Made by a program: the position numbers and the translations under genes. A stretch of 64,000 bases of DNA, taken from positions 1,860,001 through 1,924,000 of the forward strand of contig NZ_CP017181.1 in the NCBI RefSeq assembly GCF_001729765.1, in the 5' to 3' direction. Positions 31,322 through 46,628 of the stretch are shown here, piece by piece. The first letter of the stretch is position 1, and every line of letters begins with the position of its first letter. Below the pieces are notes generated by a model. It was not told where the DNA came from and did no database searches. It was given only the letters and a program-made list of their open reading frames with translations. The stretch comes from Enterobacter kobei. Lineage in GTDB: Bacteria; Pseudomonadota; Gammaproteobacteria; Enterobacterales; Enterobacteriaceae.

Positions 31322-32463
31322 TCCTGCTCCAGCGCGTTAACCCAGGCGGACTGCGGCTCTGCCAGAACCTTCGGCAGCCCCTGCGGCGTATGAGCCAGCA
31401 GCTGTTTTGCTTCATCTTCGGGCAACGTTTTCACATCCAGCACGCTCGGGTCACCCCAGATGGCCGGGTCGGCCTTGCGGATTTGCGCCCGCGGTGACAG
31501 CAGGAAGTTGGCGACGACTTTTGCGCCAGCGCTTGCGCTGGCATTGGCCGGAATCGCCACAAAATGGACGTTGCCGAGCATCCCGTTGCGAAAACCAAAG
31601 CTGTAGCTGTCGGCAGGCAGTTCGCCGCTCGCCACTTTCTGCTGCCCATGCGCCGGGTTAAAGGTCAGCGACAGATTCAGGCTCCCGCTGGCAAGCAGGG
31701 TATCCATCCGGGCGGGCGAGGGAGGGAAGTCTTTCCCTTCACGCCACAGCAGCGGGTGCAATTTATCGAGATACGCCCAGAGCGGGGCGGTCACCTGAGC
31801 AAAGGTGTCATCGGGTGCTTTTTGCAACGCATCCGGATGAGCCGTGAGCGTCATCAGCAGCTGCTCAAGGAACGCGGTACCGGTAAAATCGGGCGGGCGG
31901 GGATAGCTGAGCTTGCCGGGGTTCTGCCTTGCGTAATCCAGCAACGCCTGCGGATCTTCTGGCGGCGTCGGCATGCTGGTTTTGCGGGCGATAAAGGTTA
32001 GCTGCGCGCCGCCCCACGGCGATTCCGCGCCGTCTGTGGGAATGGCGAAATCTTCGGTGACAGGTTTGCGGGTATCGACATAGCGCCAGTTGGGCAACCT
32101 CTGCGCCCACCCGGTTTGCAGGAGATTAGCCTCTTTTAGCGTGCGGAAGTTTTCGCCGTTGACCCACAGCAGGTCGACCGAGCCATTCGTTTTGCGCCCC
32201 GCGGCGGCTTCGGTCTGGATCCGTTTTACCGCATCGGCAGCGTCGGCCAGCGGGACGATTTTAAGGGTAATGGCGTAGTGCGTTTGCATCTCGCCGCTCA
32301 CCCACTCAAGGTAGCGGTTGACCGCCGGATCGCCTCCCCAGGCGTTAAACCAGACAGTCTGCCCGTTGGCTTGTTGCTGGATACTTTGCCAGCTGTCGGC
32401 GGCATACAGGGGGGCGGCCAGCAGCAGGCCTGTCAGAAACGTGCAAAAACGCACACGGCGCAT
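31294..32463 (-). CDS. ynjB: ABC transporter periplasmic binding protein YnjB
   Basis: A 389-residue exported solute-binding protein with signal peptide MRRVRFCTFLTGLLLAAPLYA. The mature protein begins ADSWQSIQQQANGQTV and resembles iron, thiamine or putrescine class binding proteins (VWFNAWGGDPAVNRYLEW). The ligand is unknown. It is the first gene of ynjBCD and follows the membrane protein at 32470 by six bases. Confidence 0.92.
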   Translation of the reverse strand: MRRVRFCTFLTGLLLAAPLYAADSWQSIQQQANGQTVWFNAWGGDPAVNRYLEWVSGEMQTHYAITLKIVPLADAADAVKRIQTEAAAGRKTNGSVDLLWVNGENFRTLKEANLLQTGWAQRLPNWRYVDTRKPVTEDFAIPTDGAESPWGGAQLTFIARKTSMPTPPEDPQALLDYARQNPGKLSYPRPPDFTGTAFLEQLLMTLTAHPDALQKAPDDTFAQVTAPLWAYLDKLHPLLWREGKDFPPSPARMDTLLASGSLNLSLTFNPAHGQQKVASGELPADSYSFGFRNGMLGNVHFVAIPANASASAGAKVVANFLLSPRAQIRKADPAIWGDPSVLDVKTLPEDEAKQLLAHTPQGLPKVLAEPQSAWVNALEQEWLRRYGTR

Positions 32464-32469
32464 AATGCC

Positions 32470-33153
32470 TCACTTTTTGAACGAAGAGGTGTAACGGGAA
32501 TACAGCCAGCGGGTAGCCAGCGGCAATAACCCCAATAGTGTAAAGGCGAAGACCATACCCGGCGACACAATATCGTGCAGCGATGTCACTTTTCCCAGCT
32601 CGCGCCCGGCGTTGAGGAAGACAACCGTGGCGGGCAGCATGGCGACCTGGCTAACCCACCAGTAGCGCCTCACCGTGATGCGGGTCACCCCCATCAGCAA
32701 ATTCACCACAAAAAACGGGAACAGCGGCATCAGGCGCAGGGCAAAAAGATAGGCCGTACCCTCGCGCGCCATACCGGTATTCACCGTATTCATCTGTCGG
32801 GCAAAGCGCTGCTGAACCCAGTCGCGAAGGAGATAACGGCTGGCAAGCATGGCCAGCGTAGCCCCGAGCGTAGAGGCAAACGAGACCAGCACGGTGCCTT
32901 CCCACAGGGAAAACAGTGTCCCGCCCAGCAGGGTCAGGATCGCCGCGCCGGGAAGCGACAGGGCGGAGAGCGCTACGTAGAGTGCAAAAAAGATCGTTGC
33001 GCTCTGCAGCGGCGCGCGGTCGACATAGGAGAGTAACGTCTGCTGGTGAGTTTTAACCCCTTCCAGAGAGAGCGTGCCCGGTGGCAGCATGACAAACGTC
33101 AGAATAAATGCGCCCAGAAGGGCGCACAGGAAGAGTAATTTTCGACTGTTCAC
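32470..33153 (-). CDS. TVP38/TMEM64 (DedA-like) membrane protein, YdjX/YdjZ group
   Basis: A 227-residue inner membrane protein with about six hydrophobic segments. The family core LPGAAILTLLGGTLFSLWEGTVLVSFAS, the RxLRD helix and LRLMPLFPFFVVNLLMG are conserved. It lies between xthA and ynjB where K-12 has ydjX-ydjY-ydjZ, so it is one retained member of that set. I cannot tell ydjX from ydjZ with confidence, so no symbol is given. Confidence 0.86.
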   Translation of the reverse strand: MNSRKLLFLCALLGAFILTFVMLPPGTLSLEGVKTHQQTLLSYVDRAPLQSATIFFALYVALSALSLPGAAILTLLGGTLFSLWEGTVLVSFASTLGATLAMLASRYLLRDWVQQRFARQMNTVNTGMAREGTAYLFALRLMPLFPFFVVNLLMGVTRITVRRYWWVSQVAMLPATVVFLNAGRELGKVTSLHDIVSPGMVFAFTLLGLLPLATRWLYSRYTSSFKK

Positions 33154-33159
33154 GCGCGA

Positions 33160-33966
33160 TCAGAGCTTGAATTTAGCCCACACCGGCGCATGGTCCGATG
33201 GCTTTTCCATGCTGCGGATATCGTAGTCGATCCCGGTTTCGATGCAGCGCTCAGCCAGCGGCAAGCTGGCCAGCAGCAGGTCGATACGCAGGCCACGGTT
33301 GTCGTCAAAGCCTTTTGAGCGGTAGTCAAACCACGAGAAGCGATCCTGGGTTTCAGGGTTCGCATGGCGGAAGGTATCCACCAGGCCCCAGCCCAGCAGG
33401 CGTTCCATCCACTCGCGCTCTTCCGGCAGGAAGGAACATTTGCCGGTACGTAGCCAGCGCTTGCGGTTCTCTTCGCCTATGCCGATATCCCGATCCGTCG
33501 GGCTGATATTCATGTCGCCCATGATCAGCACCGGATTCTCTTTTTTCAGTTCGGTTGTCAGGTAGTTCTGCAGATCCTGATAAAACTTCGCTTTGGCGGG
33601 GAATTTTGTCTCGTGGTCACGGCTCTCACCCTGTGGGAAATAGCCGTTAATGACCGTGATATTGCCAAGTGCAGAGGGCACTTCCGCCATGATGATACGG
33701 CGCTGCGCTTCTTCATTGTCCCCGGGGAAGCCGCGACGCACGGAAACCGGGGTTTCTTTAGTGAGCAGCGCGACGCCATAGTGACCTTTCTGACCGTGGT
33801 AGAAGACGTTGTAACCCAGTTTCGCGACTTCTTCGAGGGGGAACATGTCGTCGTGAACCTTGGTCTCCTGCAGGCCGATAACATCGGGCTGATGTTGCTC
33901 AACAATGGCTTCCAGTTGATGAGGACGGGCGCGCAGGCCGTTGATATTAAAAGAGACAAATTTCAT
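33160..33966 (-). CDS. xthA: Exonuclease III
   Basis: A 268-residue DNA repair nuclease with AP endonuclease activity. The start [20 protein letters not shown] and LQETKVHDD carry the metal ligand Glu. GDMNISPTD and the final SDHAPVWA contain the catalytic Asp/Asn and His. It is the first gene in the minus-strand row xthA-TVP38-ynjBCD-ynjE, with only six bases to the next gene. Confidence 0.98.
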   Translation of the reverse strand: MKFVSFNINGLRARPHQLEAIVEQHQPDVIGLQETKVHDDMFPLEEVAKLGYNVFYHGQKGHYGVALLTKETPVSVRRGFPGDNEEAQRRIIMAEVPSALGNITVINGYFPQGESRDHETKFPAKAKFYQDLQNYLTTELKKENPVLIMGDMNISPTDRDIGIGEENRKRWLRTGKCSFLPEEREWMERLLGWGLVDTFRHANPETQDRFSWFDYRSKGFDDNRGLRIDLLLASLPLAERCIETGIDYDIRSMEKPSDHAPVWAKFKL

Positions 33967-34064
33967 AGTCGCTGCCAGTGCAAGGTGAATAGTGCATGGA
34001 TGGTAGCAGAATTTGCATCAACTGTTACCGGGTTCGACCAATAACTGCGACAGATAATGCCGGT

Positions 34065-34081
34065 GGTGCAATATTTGCACC
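34065..34081. promoter_or_regulatory. Perfect-arm dyad upstream of astC
   Basis: GGTGCAATATTTGCACC has arms of GGTGCAA-type symmetry and lies 230 bp before the astC sigma-54 promoter, an enhancer-like distance. The half sites are in the opposite order to the NtrC consensus, so the binder is unassigned. The whole xthA-astC spacer (33967-34399) has no gene. Confidence 0.5.
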
Positions 34082-34261
34082 ATCCTGACGCGTTTTGCCC
34101 CCGGACAGGGCGTAAACGGCCGGGAAATTTCGCGAGCGATCACAATTCCAGAATTATATTTGGCCTTTGCATACTCTTTCTTATTTTCATGCGGCAAAGC
34201 GCCGCTTATCGTAAAAATATTCACTTTTTATGCAGTAACAGTGAATAACTCCATATCATAA

Positions 34262-39447
<5,186 letters not shown>

Positions 39448-39457
39448 AGGAGTGGGT

Positions 39458-40423
39458 ATGGAAAATTTACTGGCGCTGACCCTGGCCGATAAAATGCCGG
39501 AACAGAAAGAGGGGGATGGCCCCTCATTCCGCTGGCGATGGCTGGGGCGCGGGGTGCTTGAGCTGACGCCGACTACCGACAGCGAGCTATCGCTGCTGCT
39601 CTCAACGGGCATTCACGGCAATGAAACGGCGCCCGTTGAGATTGTCGATTTGCTACTGCGTGCGTTATATCGCGGAGATATCACCCTTACGTGTCGCGTA
39701 CTGGTGGTGCTGGGCAATCCGCCTGCGCTGGCGCAAAACAAACGTTACCTGGTGAGTGACATTAACCGCATGTTTGGCGGTCGCTGGTCGCAGTTTCCGC
39801 AAAGTGAAGAAACGGCAAGGGCCGCGTGGCTTGAGAATGTCGTGACCGCGTTTTTCTCCACGGCGGGGCCAGTGCGCTGGCATCTTGATCTCCATACCGC
39901 GATCCGCGCGTCTTACCATGTGCGCTTTGGCGTGTTACCGCAGCGGAATCAGCCCTGGGATGAAGCTTTTCTGCGCTGGCTGGGGGACGCCGGGCTGGAG
40001 GCGCTGGTCTTTCATCAGTCGCCGGGCGGAACGTTTACCCATTTTACCTGCGAACATTTTGCTGCCCTGGCCTGTACGCTGGAACTGGGAAAAGCGCTTC
40101 CTTTCGGTGAGAACGATCTGACGCGTTTTGCTCCCACGCATCTCGCGCTGCGGGCTCTGCTCGGGGGAGAGGCTCCCGACCATGAGCATCCGCCCGTTGA
40201 GCGGTATCGCGTCGTACAGCAGATCACCCGCCGCAGCGATGCTTTCCAGCTTCATATGGCCGCGCACACCCTGAACTTCACGCCGTTTCGCAAAGGAGTG
40301 CTGCTGGCGGAAGATGGGGAAGAACGTTACGAAGTGCAGAAAACAACGGAATATGTGTTGTTCCCTAACCCTACCGTCGCGTTTGGCCTGCGAGCGGGTC
40401 TGATGCTGGAAAAAATATCATGA
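39458..40423 (+). CDS. astE: Succinylglutamate desuccinylase AstE
   Basis: A 321-residue zinc carboxypeptidase-like enzyme (M14 fold) that releases glutamate and succinate. The zinc motif [11 protein letters not shown] and the His in [10 protein letters not shown] are visible. The ATG at 39458 is chosen because AAAGGA sits six bases before it; the GTG at 39452 overlaps that ribosome site. It ends the operon. A weak hairpin with no T run follows. Confidence 0.95.
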   Translation: MENLLALTLADKMPEQKEGDGPSFRWRWLGRGVLELTPTTDSELSLLLSTGIHGNETAPVEIVDLLLRALYRGDITLTCRVLVVLGNPPALAQNKRYLVSDINRMFGGRWSQFPQSEETARAAWLENVVTAFFSTAGPVRWHLDLHTAIRASYHVRFGVLPQRNQPWDEAFLRWLGDAGLEALVFHQSPGGTFTHFTCEHFAALACTLELGKALPFGENDLTRFAPTHLALRALLGGEAPDHEHPPVERYRVVQQITRRSDAFQLHMAAHTLNFTPFRKGVLLAEDGEERYEVQKTTEYVLFPNPTVAFGLRAGLMLEKIS

Positions 40424-40760
40424 ACCTTTCCCCTCTCATCATCCGGGAGGGGAAAATAAAAACGTTTCTTAACGTTTAAAGTGCTGGTCCTTGTTTTGCG
40501 GAATATTCCTGGTGAATTGCTTTATTATTCATCTTCACTTCGCTATACTTTTTCGAAATCGCTTTAAATTCATCGTTTTGAATATTTTTTGTTGCAACTC
40601 TCCACGCTTTATCCTTATTTCCTCCACATTTGGCGAAAAATTGTTTTGTACACTTTCATTGTTTTACTGTTGCTCTGACTAATTGACGATAAACCCCGTA
40701 AAGTTAATCTCGTCAACACGGCATAGCGCCGAAGAATAACTGAAAGAAAGGAAATAAATT
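40424..40760. other. astE-spy intergenic region
   Basis: An AT-rich 337-bp spacer. A hairpin at 40427-40455 follows astE. The rest should hold the spy promoter. A GTAAA half site is at 40695, but I see no convincing CpxR or BaeR pair. A 63-codon frame inside (40491-40682) is hydrophobic, lacks a ribosome site and is not called. Confidence 0.6.
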
Positions 40761-41252
40761 ATGCGTAAGTTTACTGCACTGTTTGTTGCTTCTACCCTGG
40801 CTCTGGGCGCTACCAGCATGGCGTTCGCCGCAGATACCGCAACCACGACTGCCGCACCGGCCGAAGGCAAAATGATGATGCATCATAAAGGCCCGGGTAT
40901 GCACAACGAGATGATGATGTTTAAGGGGCTCAACCTGACGGATGCGCAGAAGCAGCAGATCCGCGACATCATGAAAAGCCAGCGCGACCAGATGAAGCGT
41001 CCTCCGCTGGAAGAGCGCCGCGCAATGCATGACATCATTGCCAGCGACACCTTCGATAAGGCGAAAGCCGAAGCGCAGATCGACAAAATGGCCGAGCAGC
41101 ATAAAGCCCGCATGCTGGCCCACATGGAAACGCAGAACAAGATCTACAACATTCTGACCCCGGAACAGAAAAAACAGTTTAATGCCAATTTTGAGAAGCG
41201 TCTGACAGAACGTCCGGCGATGGAAGGTAAAATGCCAGCACCGACCGAATAA
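40761..41252 (+). CDS. spy: Periplasmic chaperone Spy
   Basis: A 163-residue ATP-independent chaperone. The signal peptide of 23 residues ends MAFA. The mature part is Met- and His-rich at its start (KMMMHHKGPGMH) and contains LNLTDAQKQQIRDIM and ILTPEQKKQF, the two LTxxQ motifs of the Spy/CpxP family. GAAAGGA precedes the ATG. E. coli spy is induced by Cpx and Bae envelope stress systems. Confidence 0.95.
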   Translation: MRKFTALFVASTLALGATSMAFAADTATTTAAPAEGKMMMHHKGPGMHNEMMMFKGLNLTDAQKQQIRDIMKSQRDQMKRPPLEERRAMHDIIASDTFDKAKAEAQIDKMAEQHKARMLAHMETQNKIYNILTPEQKKQFNANFEKRLTERPAMEGKMPAPTE

Positions 41253-41270
41253 TCGGTTCAACATCTTAAG

Positions 41271-41327
41271 ACCGCCGGGATCCTGTCCACAAAAGCGCAA
41301 CCGCTGTGGACAGGACCGGCGGTTTTT
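41271..41327 (+). terminator. Rho-independent terminator after spy
   Basis: ACCGCCGG pairs with CCGGCGGT and an inner stem CTGTCCACA pairs with TGTGGACAG. A TTTTTCTTT tail follows, forming a long strong terminator. Confidence 0.9.
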
Positions 41328-41549
41328 CTTTCCTGCCCTCTTGTCTGCCGCTGCCAGCGCGGTATTCTCCTGTAGTCGCTTCAGAGAATGTTTGTAGAGT
41401 CATGGCGTTAGCAATTTTTTTGACGTTCCGCTAAGGCCTGCCCGCTTTGCTGCCGATACTGTGTCTGTGAATACCTAATGATAACAAACAAGACTGCAAG
41501 GGTAGCGATATCCTTGCCCTGGCACGGGTTGTGCCATTCAGGAGTGGTG

Positions 41550-42107
41550 ATGGAGTTCTTTGATATCCGTAAAATGCCGGTCAGCCTCTGGCGTAATGGT
41601 GCTGGCGAAACGCGAGAAATTTGTTGTATCCCTCCCGCAACGCGCGATTTTTGCTGGCGAGCCAGTATTGCGACGATCGCCAGCAACGGCGAATTCTCCG
41701 CTTTTCCCGGAGTTGACCGGGTCATTACCTTGCTGGAGGGCGGGGAGGTGACGCTGGATGCCGGACAGGCGTTCCGCCATACTCTTAAACCGCATCAACC
41801 TTACCATTTTGCCGGCGATTTGCCGGTAAAGGCATTGCTTTCCGATGGCAGGATGGCGATGGACTTCAACATCATGACCCGGCGTGACTGCTGCAAGGCG
41901 AAAGTGCGCGTTGCCGACCGTACCTTTACGACGTTTGGCTCGCGTGGCGGCGTGGTGTTTGTGCTAAGCGGGGCGTGGCAGCTGGGTGATAAACTGCTGA
42001 CGGCCGATCAGGGCGCCAGCTGGGAGGAGGGGACCCATACTCTGCGTTTGCTGGAGTCTCAGGGTACCCTGCTGTTCAGTGAAATTAACTGGCTGCCGGG
42101 TCACTGA
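41550..42107 (+). CDS. ves: HutD/Ves family protein
   Basis: A 185-residue cupin-fold protein, [20 protein letters not shown] at the N-terminus, with the family sequences [20 protein letters not shown] and DFNIMTRR. The ATG at 41550 has CAGGAG upstream and matches relatives; the open frame back to 41478 does not. In E. coli Ves is linked to cold response, but its biochemistry is unsettled. Its end overlaps the convergent cho gene by 23 bases. Confidence 0.92.
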   Translation: MEFFDIRKMPVSLWRNGAGETREICCIPPATRDFCWRASIATIASNGEFSAFPGVDRVITLLEGGEVTLDAGQAFRHTLKPHQPYHFAGDLPVKALLSDGRMAMDFNIMTRRDCCKAKVRVADRTFTTFGSRGGVVFVLSGAWQLGDKLLTADQGASWEEGTHTLRLLESQGTLLFSEINWLPGH

Positions 42108-42963
42108 GCATAATGACCTCAAACTTGCCGGTTAAAACGGGCTTGCAGAGGATTTTATAGCCATCCTGATCGAACCCGGCGGGGGTGCGTAACAGGGTTG
42201 CCGCGTCGCTTAAATCATCGACAGCCCCCAGCCAGAGCCAGTTATTGACGATGTGATACTGCGTCATCGTTTCACCCACTTCTTTTAGCGCCACGGCGCC
42301 CTCCCACGGCCAGCAGTTGATGCTGATGGCCGCAAGACCGCTCAGGAGGCGGGCGTGATGCGCCTCAACGCTCTCTTTGCCGCAGCAGGCGCCTGCGCAG
42401 CGCTTCAGCGCGGAGCGAAAACAGGCGCGGCCACGCGTGGTGCCTTCTAAACCTAAAAGGCTGTAGCAAAGCTGTAGCTCGTCGGCCAGTGTTTGCAGAG
42501 CCTGAAGGGCCGCGCGTTTGTTGGCAAATAATCCAAAAAGGTTTGGCGCATGAGAAAAATCGACGTCGCGGGCGTAAACCACCTGCGGCTTACCGTCGCT
42601 GATCTGCAGGGAACAAAGCTGACGGTTACGGCGCAGGCGCTTATTAAAGAGCGGTTGTTGCTCTTTTATCAGCCGGGCCTCCAGCAACAGCGCACCCATT
42701 TCTCCCGCCGTCTGAAACCAGGTGATGCGCCGCGACTGGCGCAGCATGGCGGCCTCATCCGGGGTACGCAGGTGGGATAACACCCGGCTGCGAATATTGA
42801 CGCTTTTGCCGATATAAAGCGGCAAGGTGTCGCTTTCACCGTGAAAAATGTACACGCCAGGCTGTTTTGGCAGCGCCTCAAGCCAGGGGCGAAGGTGCTC
42901 GGGATATTCGTAGATAGCCGCCGCTTCAAACTCAAGACGCGGGGCGGATTGACGCCTGCTCAC
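42085..42963 (-). CDS. cho: Excinuclease Cho (UvrC homologue)
   Basis: A 292-residue SOS-induced endonuclease that makes the 3' incision in nucleotide excision repair with UvrAB. The N-terminal GIY-YIG domain ([11 protein letters not shown]...[14 protein letters not shown]) covers about residues 30-110. It lacks the UvrC C-terminal half, as expected. A strong LexA box lies 14 bp upstream. Confidence 0.95.
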   Translation of the reverse strand: MSRRQSAPRLEFEAAAIYEYPEHLRPWLEALPKQPGVYIFHGESDTLPLYIGKSVNIRSRVLSHLRTPDEAAMLRQSRRITWFQTAGEMGALLLEARLIKEQQPLFNKRLRRNRQLCSLQISDGKPQVVYARDVDFSHAPNLFGLFANKRAALQALQTLADELQLCYSLLGLEGTTRGRACFRSALKRCAGACCGKESVEAHHARLLSGLAAISINCWPWEGAVALKEVGETMTQYHIVNNWLWLGAVDDLSDAATLLRTPAGFDQDGYKILCKPVLTGKFEVIMLSDPAAS

Positions 42964-42976
42964 ATATTACTCCGTA

Positions 42977-42996
42977 TACTGTTCAGGTATACAGTG
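42977..42996 (-). promoter_or_regulatory. LexA (SOS) box upstream of cho
   Basis: TACTGTTCAGGTATACAGTG keeps the CTG-N10-CAG core and close flanks. It lies directly before the cho start, matching the known SOS control of the family. Confidence 0.9.
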
Positions 42997-43022
42997 TAGC
43001 AGGTGCGCTGTGGTTAAAAAAG

Positions 43023-43104
43023 AGCCGGGTGGCGGCTACGCCTTACCCGGCCACATTGTGCGGTCTGTTGCCCTCACCCCAACCCTCTCCCACGGGAGAG
43101 GGCG
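43023..43104. repeat. REP palindrome and CCCTCTCCC inverted repeat between cho and nadE
   Basis: A REP unit (AGCCGGGTGGCGGC to CCCGGCC) is followed by CCCTCACCCCAACCCTCTCCC with a GGGAGAGGG arm. The second part matches the repeat at 15380. No gene is present. Confidence 0.8.
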
Positions 43105-43112
43105 CAAACACT

Positions 43113-43138
43113 AAAAACGGCAACGGGGTTGCCGTTTT
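43113..43138 (-). terminator. Rho-independent terminator after nadE
   Basis: CGGCAAC/GTTGCCG with a three-base loop is followed on the minus strand by TTTTTAG. It starts five bases beyond the nadE stop. Confidence 0.85.
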
Positions 43139-43142
43139 GCTT

Positions 43143-43967
43143 TTATTTCCAGAAGTCGTCAAACACCGTAATCGGCGTGTGGCGCTTGTGTTCGGTTTTC
43201 AGATACCAGCTTTCAATGATCTTCGCGGTACCTTCATCCAGCTGTTTGCCTTCCAGATAATCATCAATATTGTCATAGGTGACGCCAAGGGCCGCTTCAT
43301 CCGGCAGGGAAGGGCGATCGTCTTCCAGATCCGCCGTCGGTGCCTTTTTATACAAGTGCTCAGGACAGCCCAGCGCGGCAAGCAGCTGTTTACCCTGACG
43401 CTTGTTCAGACGGAAAATCGGGTTAATGTCGGTGCCGCCATCGCCATATTTGGTGAAGAAACCGGTGATGGCTTCTGCCGCATGGTCGGTGCCGACAACC
43501 ACGCCTTTGGTCATTCCGGCGATGCTGTACTGGGCTTTCATACGCTCGCGAGCTTTCTCGTTGCCGCGAACAAAATCGCTCAGCTCAATGCCCGCTTCGC
43601 GCAGTGCCTGCTCGCTTGCCAGCACCGCCCCTTTAATATTGACGGTGAGTACGCGATCGGGCTGGATGAACGCGATGGCATCCTGGCAATCCTGTTCATC
43701 GGCCTGCACGCCATAGGGAAGACGCACGGCGATAAACTGCAATTTCTCATCGCCCGTTTCTTCGCGAAGCTCTGAAATCGCCATCTGACAGAGTTTACCG
43801 GTCAGGGTGGAGTCCTGCCCGCCGCTGATGCCCAGCACCAGGGATTTCAGGAAAGCGTTCTTTCTTAAGTACGATTTTAAAAAATCCACGCTACGGCGGA
43901 TCTCTTCATGTGCATCTACCGCGGGCTTCGCGCCCAGTGCCTGAATAATCTCGTGTTGCAGAGCCAT
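43143..43967 (-). CDS. nadE: NH3-dependent NAD synthetase
   Basis: A 274-residue enzyme that amidates nicotinate adenine dinucleotide to NAD. The ATP pyrophosphatase loop [14 protein letters not shown] is present. There is no glutaminase domain, so ammonia is the nitrogen donor. The start [11 protein letters not shown] matches relatives; the in-frame ATG at 43979 adds four residues. It is divergent from osmE. Confidence 0.97.
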   Translation of the reverse strand: MALQHEIIQALGAKPAVDAHEEIRRSVDFLKSYLRKNAFLKSLVLGISGGQDSTLTGKLCQMAISELREETGDEKLQFIAVRLPYGVQADEQDCQDAIAFIQPDRVLTVNIKGAVLASEQALREAGIELSDFVRGNEKARERMKAQYSIAGMTKGVVVGTDHAAEAITGFFTKYGDGGTDINPIFRLNKRQGKQLLAALGCPEHLYKKAPTADLEDDRPSLPDEAALGVTYDNIDDYLEGKQLDEGTAKIIESWYLKTEHKRHTPITVFDDFWK

Positions 43968-44199
43968 CACGCCCTCCATATGCAGAACATAAACAGAATG
44001 TGTTAACTGTTAAAACTAACCCTTTGGACGAGAAACGACAAGGATCGCAGTTTCGAGTGCGCTAATTTGCGCCGATTTAGCAGGTTATCGTTGTTTTATT
44101 AGAATTTTCCGAAATTCGTCTGGCGTAATTCACAAAGTTGAACAATAGTACTTTTTATTCCATGCTTAGATAACACGCTGATAAACAAGAGGACGGAAT

Positions 44200-44544
44200 A
44201 TGAACAAGAACGTAGCAGGAATTCTTAGCGCAGCGGCAGTACTGACGATGCTGGCAGGGTGTACGGCTTACGATCGCACCAAGGATCAGTTTACACAGCC
44301 CGTGGTTAAAGACGTTAAAAAAGGGATGACCCGTTCGCAGGTCGCTGCGATCGCCGGTAAACCTTCTTCTGAAGTGACAATGATTCATGCGAAAGGGACC
44401 TGCCAGACCTATATCCTGGGTCAACGTGATGGTAAGGCAGAGACCTACTTTGTCGCCCTGGATGACACTGGTCATGTTATTAACTCCGGTTATCAGACCT
44501 GTGCTGAATACGACACCGATCCCCAGGCTCCAAAGGCTCAGTAA
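44200..44544 (+). CDS. osmE: Osmotically inducible lipoprotein OsmE
   Basis: A 114-residue SmpA/OmlA-type lipoprotein with lipobox LAGC at residues 18-21. The mature domain contains [23 protein letters not shown], a conserved feature of the family. The gene is preceded by GAGGACGG and followed by a perfect terminator. In E. coli it is sigma-S and osmotic-stress dependent. Promoter sites could not be fixed here. Confidence 0.95.
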   Translation: MNKNVAGILSAAAVLTMLAGCTAYDRTKDQFTQPVVKDVKKGMTRSQVAAIAGKPSSEVTMIHAKGTCQTYILGQRDGKAETYFVALDDTGHVINSGYQTCAEYDTDPQAPKAQ

Positions 44545-44569
44545 CCCAGCTTGTCTGAAGATGTTAACG

Positions 44570-44594
44570 AACCGGCCCATGGGCCGGTTTTTTT
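44570..44594 (+). terminator. Rho-independent terminator after osmE
   Basis: AACCGGCCC and GGGCCGGTT pair tightly around AT, followed by a run of T. Confidence 0.95.
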
Positions 44595-44608
44595 GTGTAT
44601 ACGTAAAT

Positions 44609-44725
44609 CTTATTTCTTTGCGCGAATTATTTGCCCGAAATGTGAAGGTAGTCAACAAGCCAGGTCAATGAGAGACAATTTCAACCTGTTCAGAATTATC
44701 CCCTGTCTGTACCATTGCGTATACT
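44609..44725 (+). promoter_or_regulatory. chb operon promoter region
   Basis: TGTGAAGGTAGTCAAC at 44641-44656 is a near-consensus CRP site. TTATTT...AATTAT at 44609-44631 is a partial NagC-like box. A -10 TATACT is at 44720-44725 with no good -35 at 17 bp, which fits an activator-dependent promoter. In E. coli CRP, NagC and ChbR act here. Confidence 0.5.
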
Positions 44726-44825
44726 CACTCCAACAACAAACAACAGTATGCAAACTACCTGTCTGCCGGGACAGCAAGTCGAGTGATAGCGCGATGGCAG
44801 GTAGACCTACAAGAGGGAAATTACG

Positions 44826-45143
44826 ATGGAAAAGAAACATATCTACCTGTTCTGCTCAGCGGGCATGTCAACCTCACTGCTGGTGTCAAAGATGCGTGCG
44901 CAGGCTGAAAAGTATGAAGTCCCTGTGGTGATTGAAGCGTTTCCAGAAACGCTGGCGGGCGAGAAAGGCCAGAAAGCCGATGTTGTTTTACTGGGGCCAC
45001 AAATCGCCTATATGTTGCCCGAAATACAACGACTGCTACCCAACAAACCGGTCGAAGTGATCGACTCGGGGCTGTATGGCAAGATTGATGGTTTAGGTGT
45101 TCTGAAAGCTGCTGTGGCAGCCATTAAAAAAGCTGCTAATTAA
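44826..45143 (+). CDS. chbB: Chitobiose PTS enzyme IIB ChbB
   Basis: A 105-residue IIB domain of the lactose/chitobiose PTS. The phosphorylated Cys10 lies in [19 protein letters not shown]. It passes phosphate from ChbA to the sugar carried by ChbC. First gene of chbBCARFG. Confidence 0.97.
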   Translation: MEKKHIYLFCSAGMSTSLLVSKMRAQAEKYEVPVVIEAFPETLAGEKGQKADVVLLGPQIAYMLPEIQRLLPNKPVEVIDSGLYGKIDGLGVLKAAVAAIKKAAN

Positions 45144-45154
45144 TTTTTATTTTT

Positions 45155-45166
45155 CCCGTCAAAGAG
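45155..45166 (+). promoter_or_regulatory. ChiX pairing site in the chbB-chbC spacer
   Basis: CCCGTCAAAGAG is complementary to the recalled ChiX sequence CUCUUUGACGGG over 12 nt. In E. coli and Salmonella this spacer is the decoy that removes ChiX when the operon is transcribed. Confidence 0.75.
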
Positions 45167-45184
45167 TTATTTCACACACAATAC

Positions 45185-45204
45185 GCCGTAACACGAGTTA
45201 CGGC
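45185..45204 (+). repeat. Hairpin in the chbB-chbC spacer
   Basis: GCCGTAAC and GTTACGGC pair perfectly around ACGA, 18 bases before chbC. No T run follows, so it is not a terminator. It could help trap ChiX or stabilise the message. Confidence 0.75.
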
Positions 45205-45222
45205 ATTTAAGGGTATTTACCT

Positions 45223-46581
45223 ATGAGTAAAGTCATCGCTTCACTTGAAAAGGTACTCCTTCCTTTTGCTGTTAAAATAGGAAAGCAGCCTCACGTTAAT
45301 GCCATTAAAAACGGCTTTATTAAATTAATGCCGTTGACGCTGGCCGGGGCCATGTTCGTTTTAATTAACAACGTTTTTCTGAGCTTTGGTGAAGGTTCCT
45401 TCTTTTATTCATTAGGCATTCGGTTAGACGCTTCCACAATTGAAACCCTTAATGGTTTTAAAGCCATCGGCGGCAACGTATATAACGGTACGTTAGGTAT
45501 TATGTCGCTGATGGCGCCTTTCTTTATTGGCATGGCACTGGCAGAAGAGCGAAAAGTGGATCCGCTGGCTGCCGGGTTATTATCCGTTGCTGCATTTATG
45601 ACCGTCACGCCTTACAGCGTAGGGGAGGCGTATGCCGTCGGCGCCAACTGGTTGGGTGGGGCGAACATCATCTCCGGTATTGTTATCGGTCTGGTGGTGG
45701 CGGAAATGTTCACCTTTATTATTCGTCGCAACTGGGTTATCCGCTTGCCGGATAGCGTACCGACGTCCGTTTCTCGTTCATTTTCCGCGTTGATTCCGGG
45801 CTTTATTATTCTCTCCATTATGGGGATTATTGCCTGGGCGCTCTCTCACTGGGGCACGAACTTCCACCAGATCATCATGGATTCTATCTCCACGCCGCTG
45901 GCGTCGATGGGTGGTGTGGTCGGTTGGGCGTATGTGATTTTCACCTCTCTGCTGTGGTTCTTCGGCGTACATGGTTCACTGGCACTGGCTGCGCTGGATA
46001 GCGGAATTATGACCCCGTGGGCACTGGAAAACGTGGCACTTTACCAGCAGTACGGCTCCGTTGACGCGGCGCTGGCAGCAGGTAAAACCTTCCATGTGTG
46101 GGCGAAGCCGATGCTTGACTCCTATATCTTCCTGGGTGGTACCGGGGCGACCTTGGGTCTGATCATCGCGGTCTTTATTGTCTCTCGTCGTGCTGACTAT
46201 CGTCAGGTAGCTAAACTGGCGCTGCCATCAGGTATCTTCCAGATTAACGAACCGATTCTGTTTGGCCTGCCAATCATCATGAACCCGGTCATGTTCATTC
46301 CGTTCATCCTGGTTCAACCACTGCTGGCAGCCATCACCCTGACGGCTTACTACATGGGCATTATTCCGCCGGTGACCAACATTGCACCGTGGACCATGCC
46401 AGCGGGGCTGGGCGCGTTCTTCAATACCAACGGTAGCGTCGCGGCCTTCCTGCTGGCGATATTCAACCTCGGGATTGCGACCCTGCTCTACATGCCATTC
46501 GTGGCAATTGCGAACAAAGCTGCCACCATCATTGATGAAGAAGAGAGCGAAGAGGACATTGCCCTCTCACTGAAATTCTAA
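45223..46581 (+). CDS. chbC: Chitobiose PTS enzyme IIC ChbC
   Basis: A 452-residue membrane transporter with about ten helices, [20 protein letters not shown] at the N-terminus. It takes up N,N'-diacetylchitobiose as the 6-phosphate. The sugar-site region [15 protein letters not shown] is conserved. It follows chbB by 79 bp and has a 47-bp gap to chbA. Confidence 0.97.
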   Translation: MSKVIASLEKVLLPFAVKIGKQPHVNAIKNGFIKLMPLTLAGAMFVLINNVFLSFGEGSFFYSLGIRLDASTIETLNGFKAIGGNVYNGTLGIMSLMAPFFIGMALAEERKVDPLAAGLLSVAAFMTVTPYSVGEAYAVGANWLGGANIISGIVIGLVVAEMFTFIIRRNWVIRLPDSVPTSVSRSFSALIPGFIILSIMGIIAWALSHWGTNFHQIIMDSISTPLASMGGVVGWAYVIFTSLLWFFGVHGSLALAALDSGIMTPWALENVALYQQYGSVDAALAAGKTFHVWAKPMLDSYIFLGGTGATLGLIIAVFIVSRRADYRQVAKLALPSGIFQINEPILFGLPIIMNPVMFIPFILVQPLLAAITLTAYYMGIIPPVTNIAPWTMPAGLGAFFNTNGSVAAFLLAIFNLGIATLLYMPFVAIANKAATIIDEEESEEDIALSLKF

Positions 46582-46628
46582 GATTGACCGACGCGGGGAA
46601 ACCCGCGTCAGCCACAAGGAGCTTAAAC

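Noticed and set aside
34065..34081. Calling the dyad an NtrC enhancer
   Set aside because: NtrC sites read GCACC then GGTGC; here the order is reversed, so it is reported only as an unassigned dyad.
40491..40682. 63-residue hydrophobic frame between astE and spy
   Set aside because: It is Phe/Cys-rich because the spacer is AT-rich, lacks a ribosome site and matches no known small protein.
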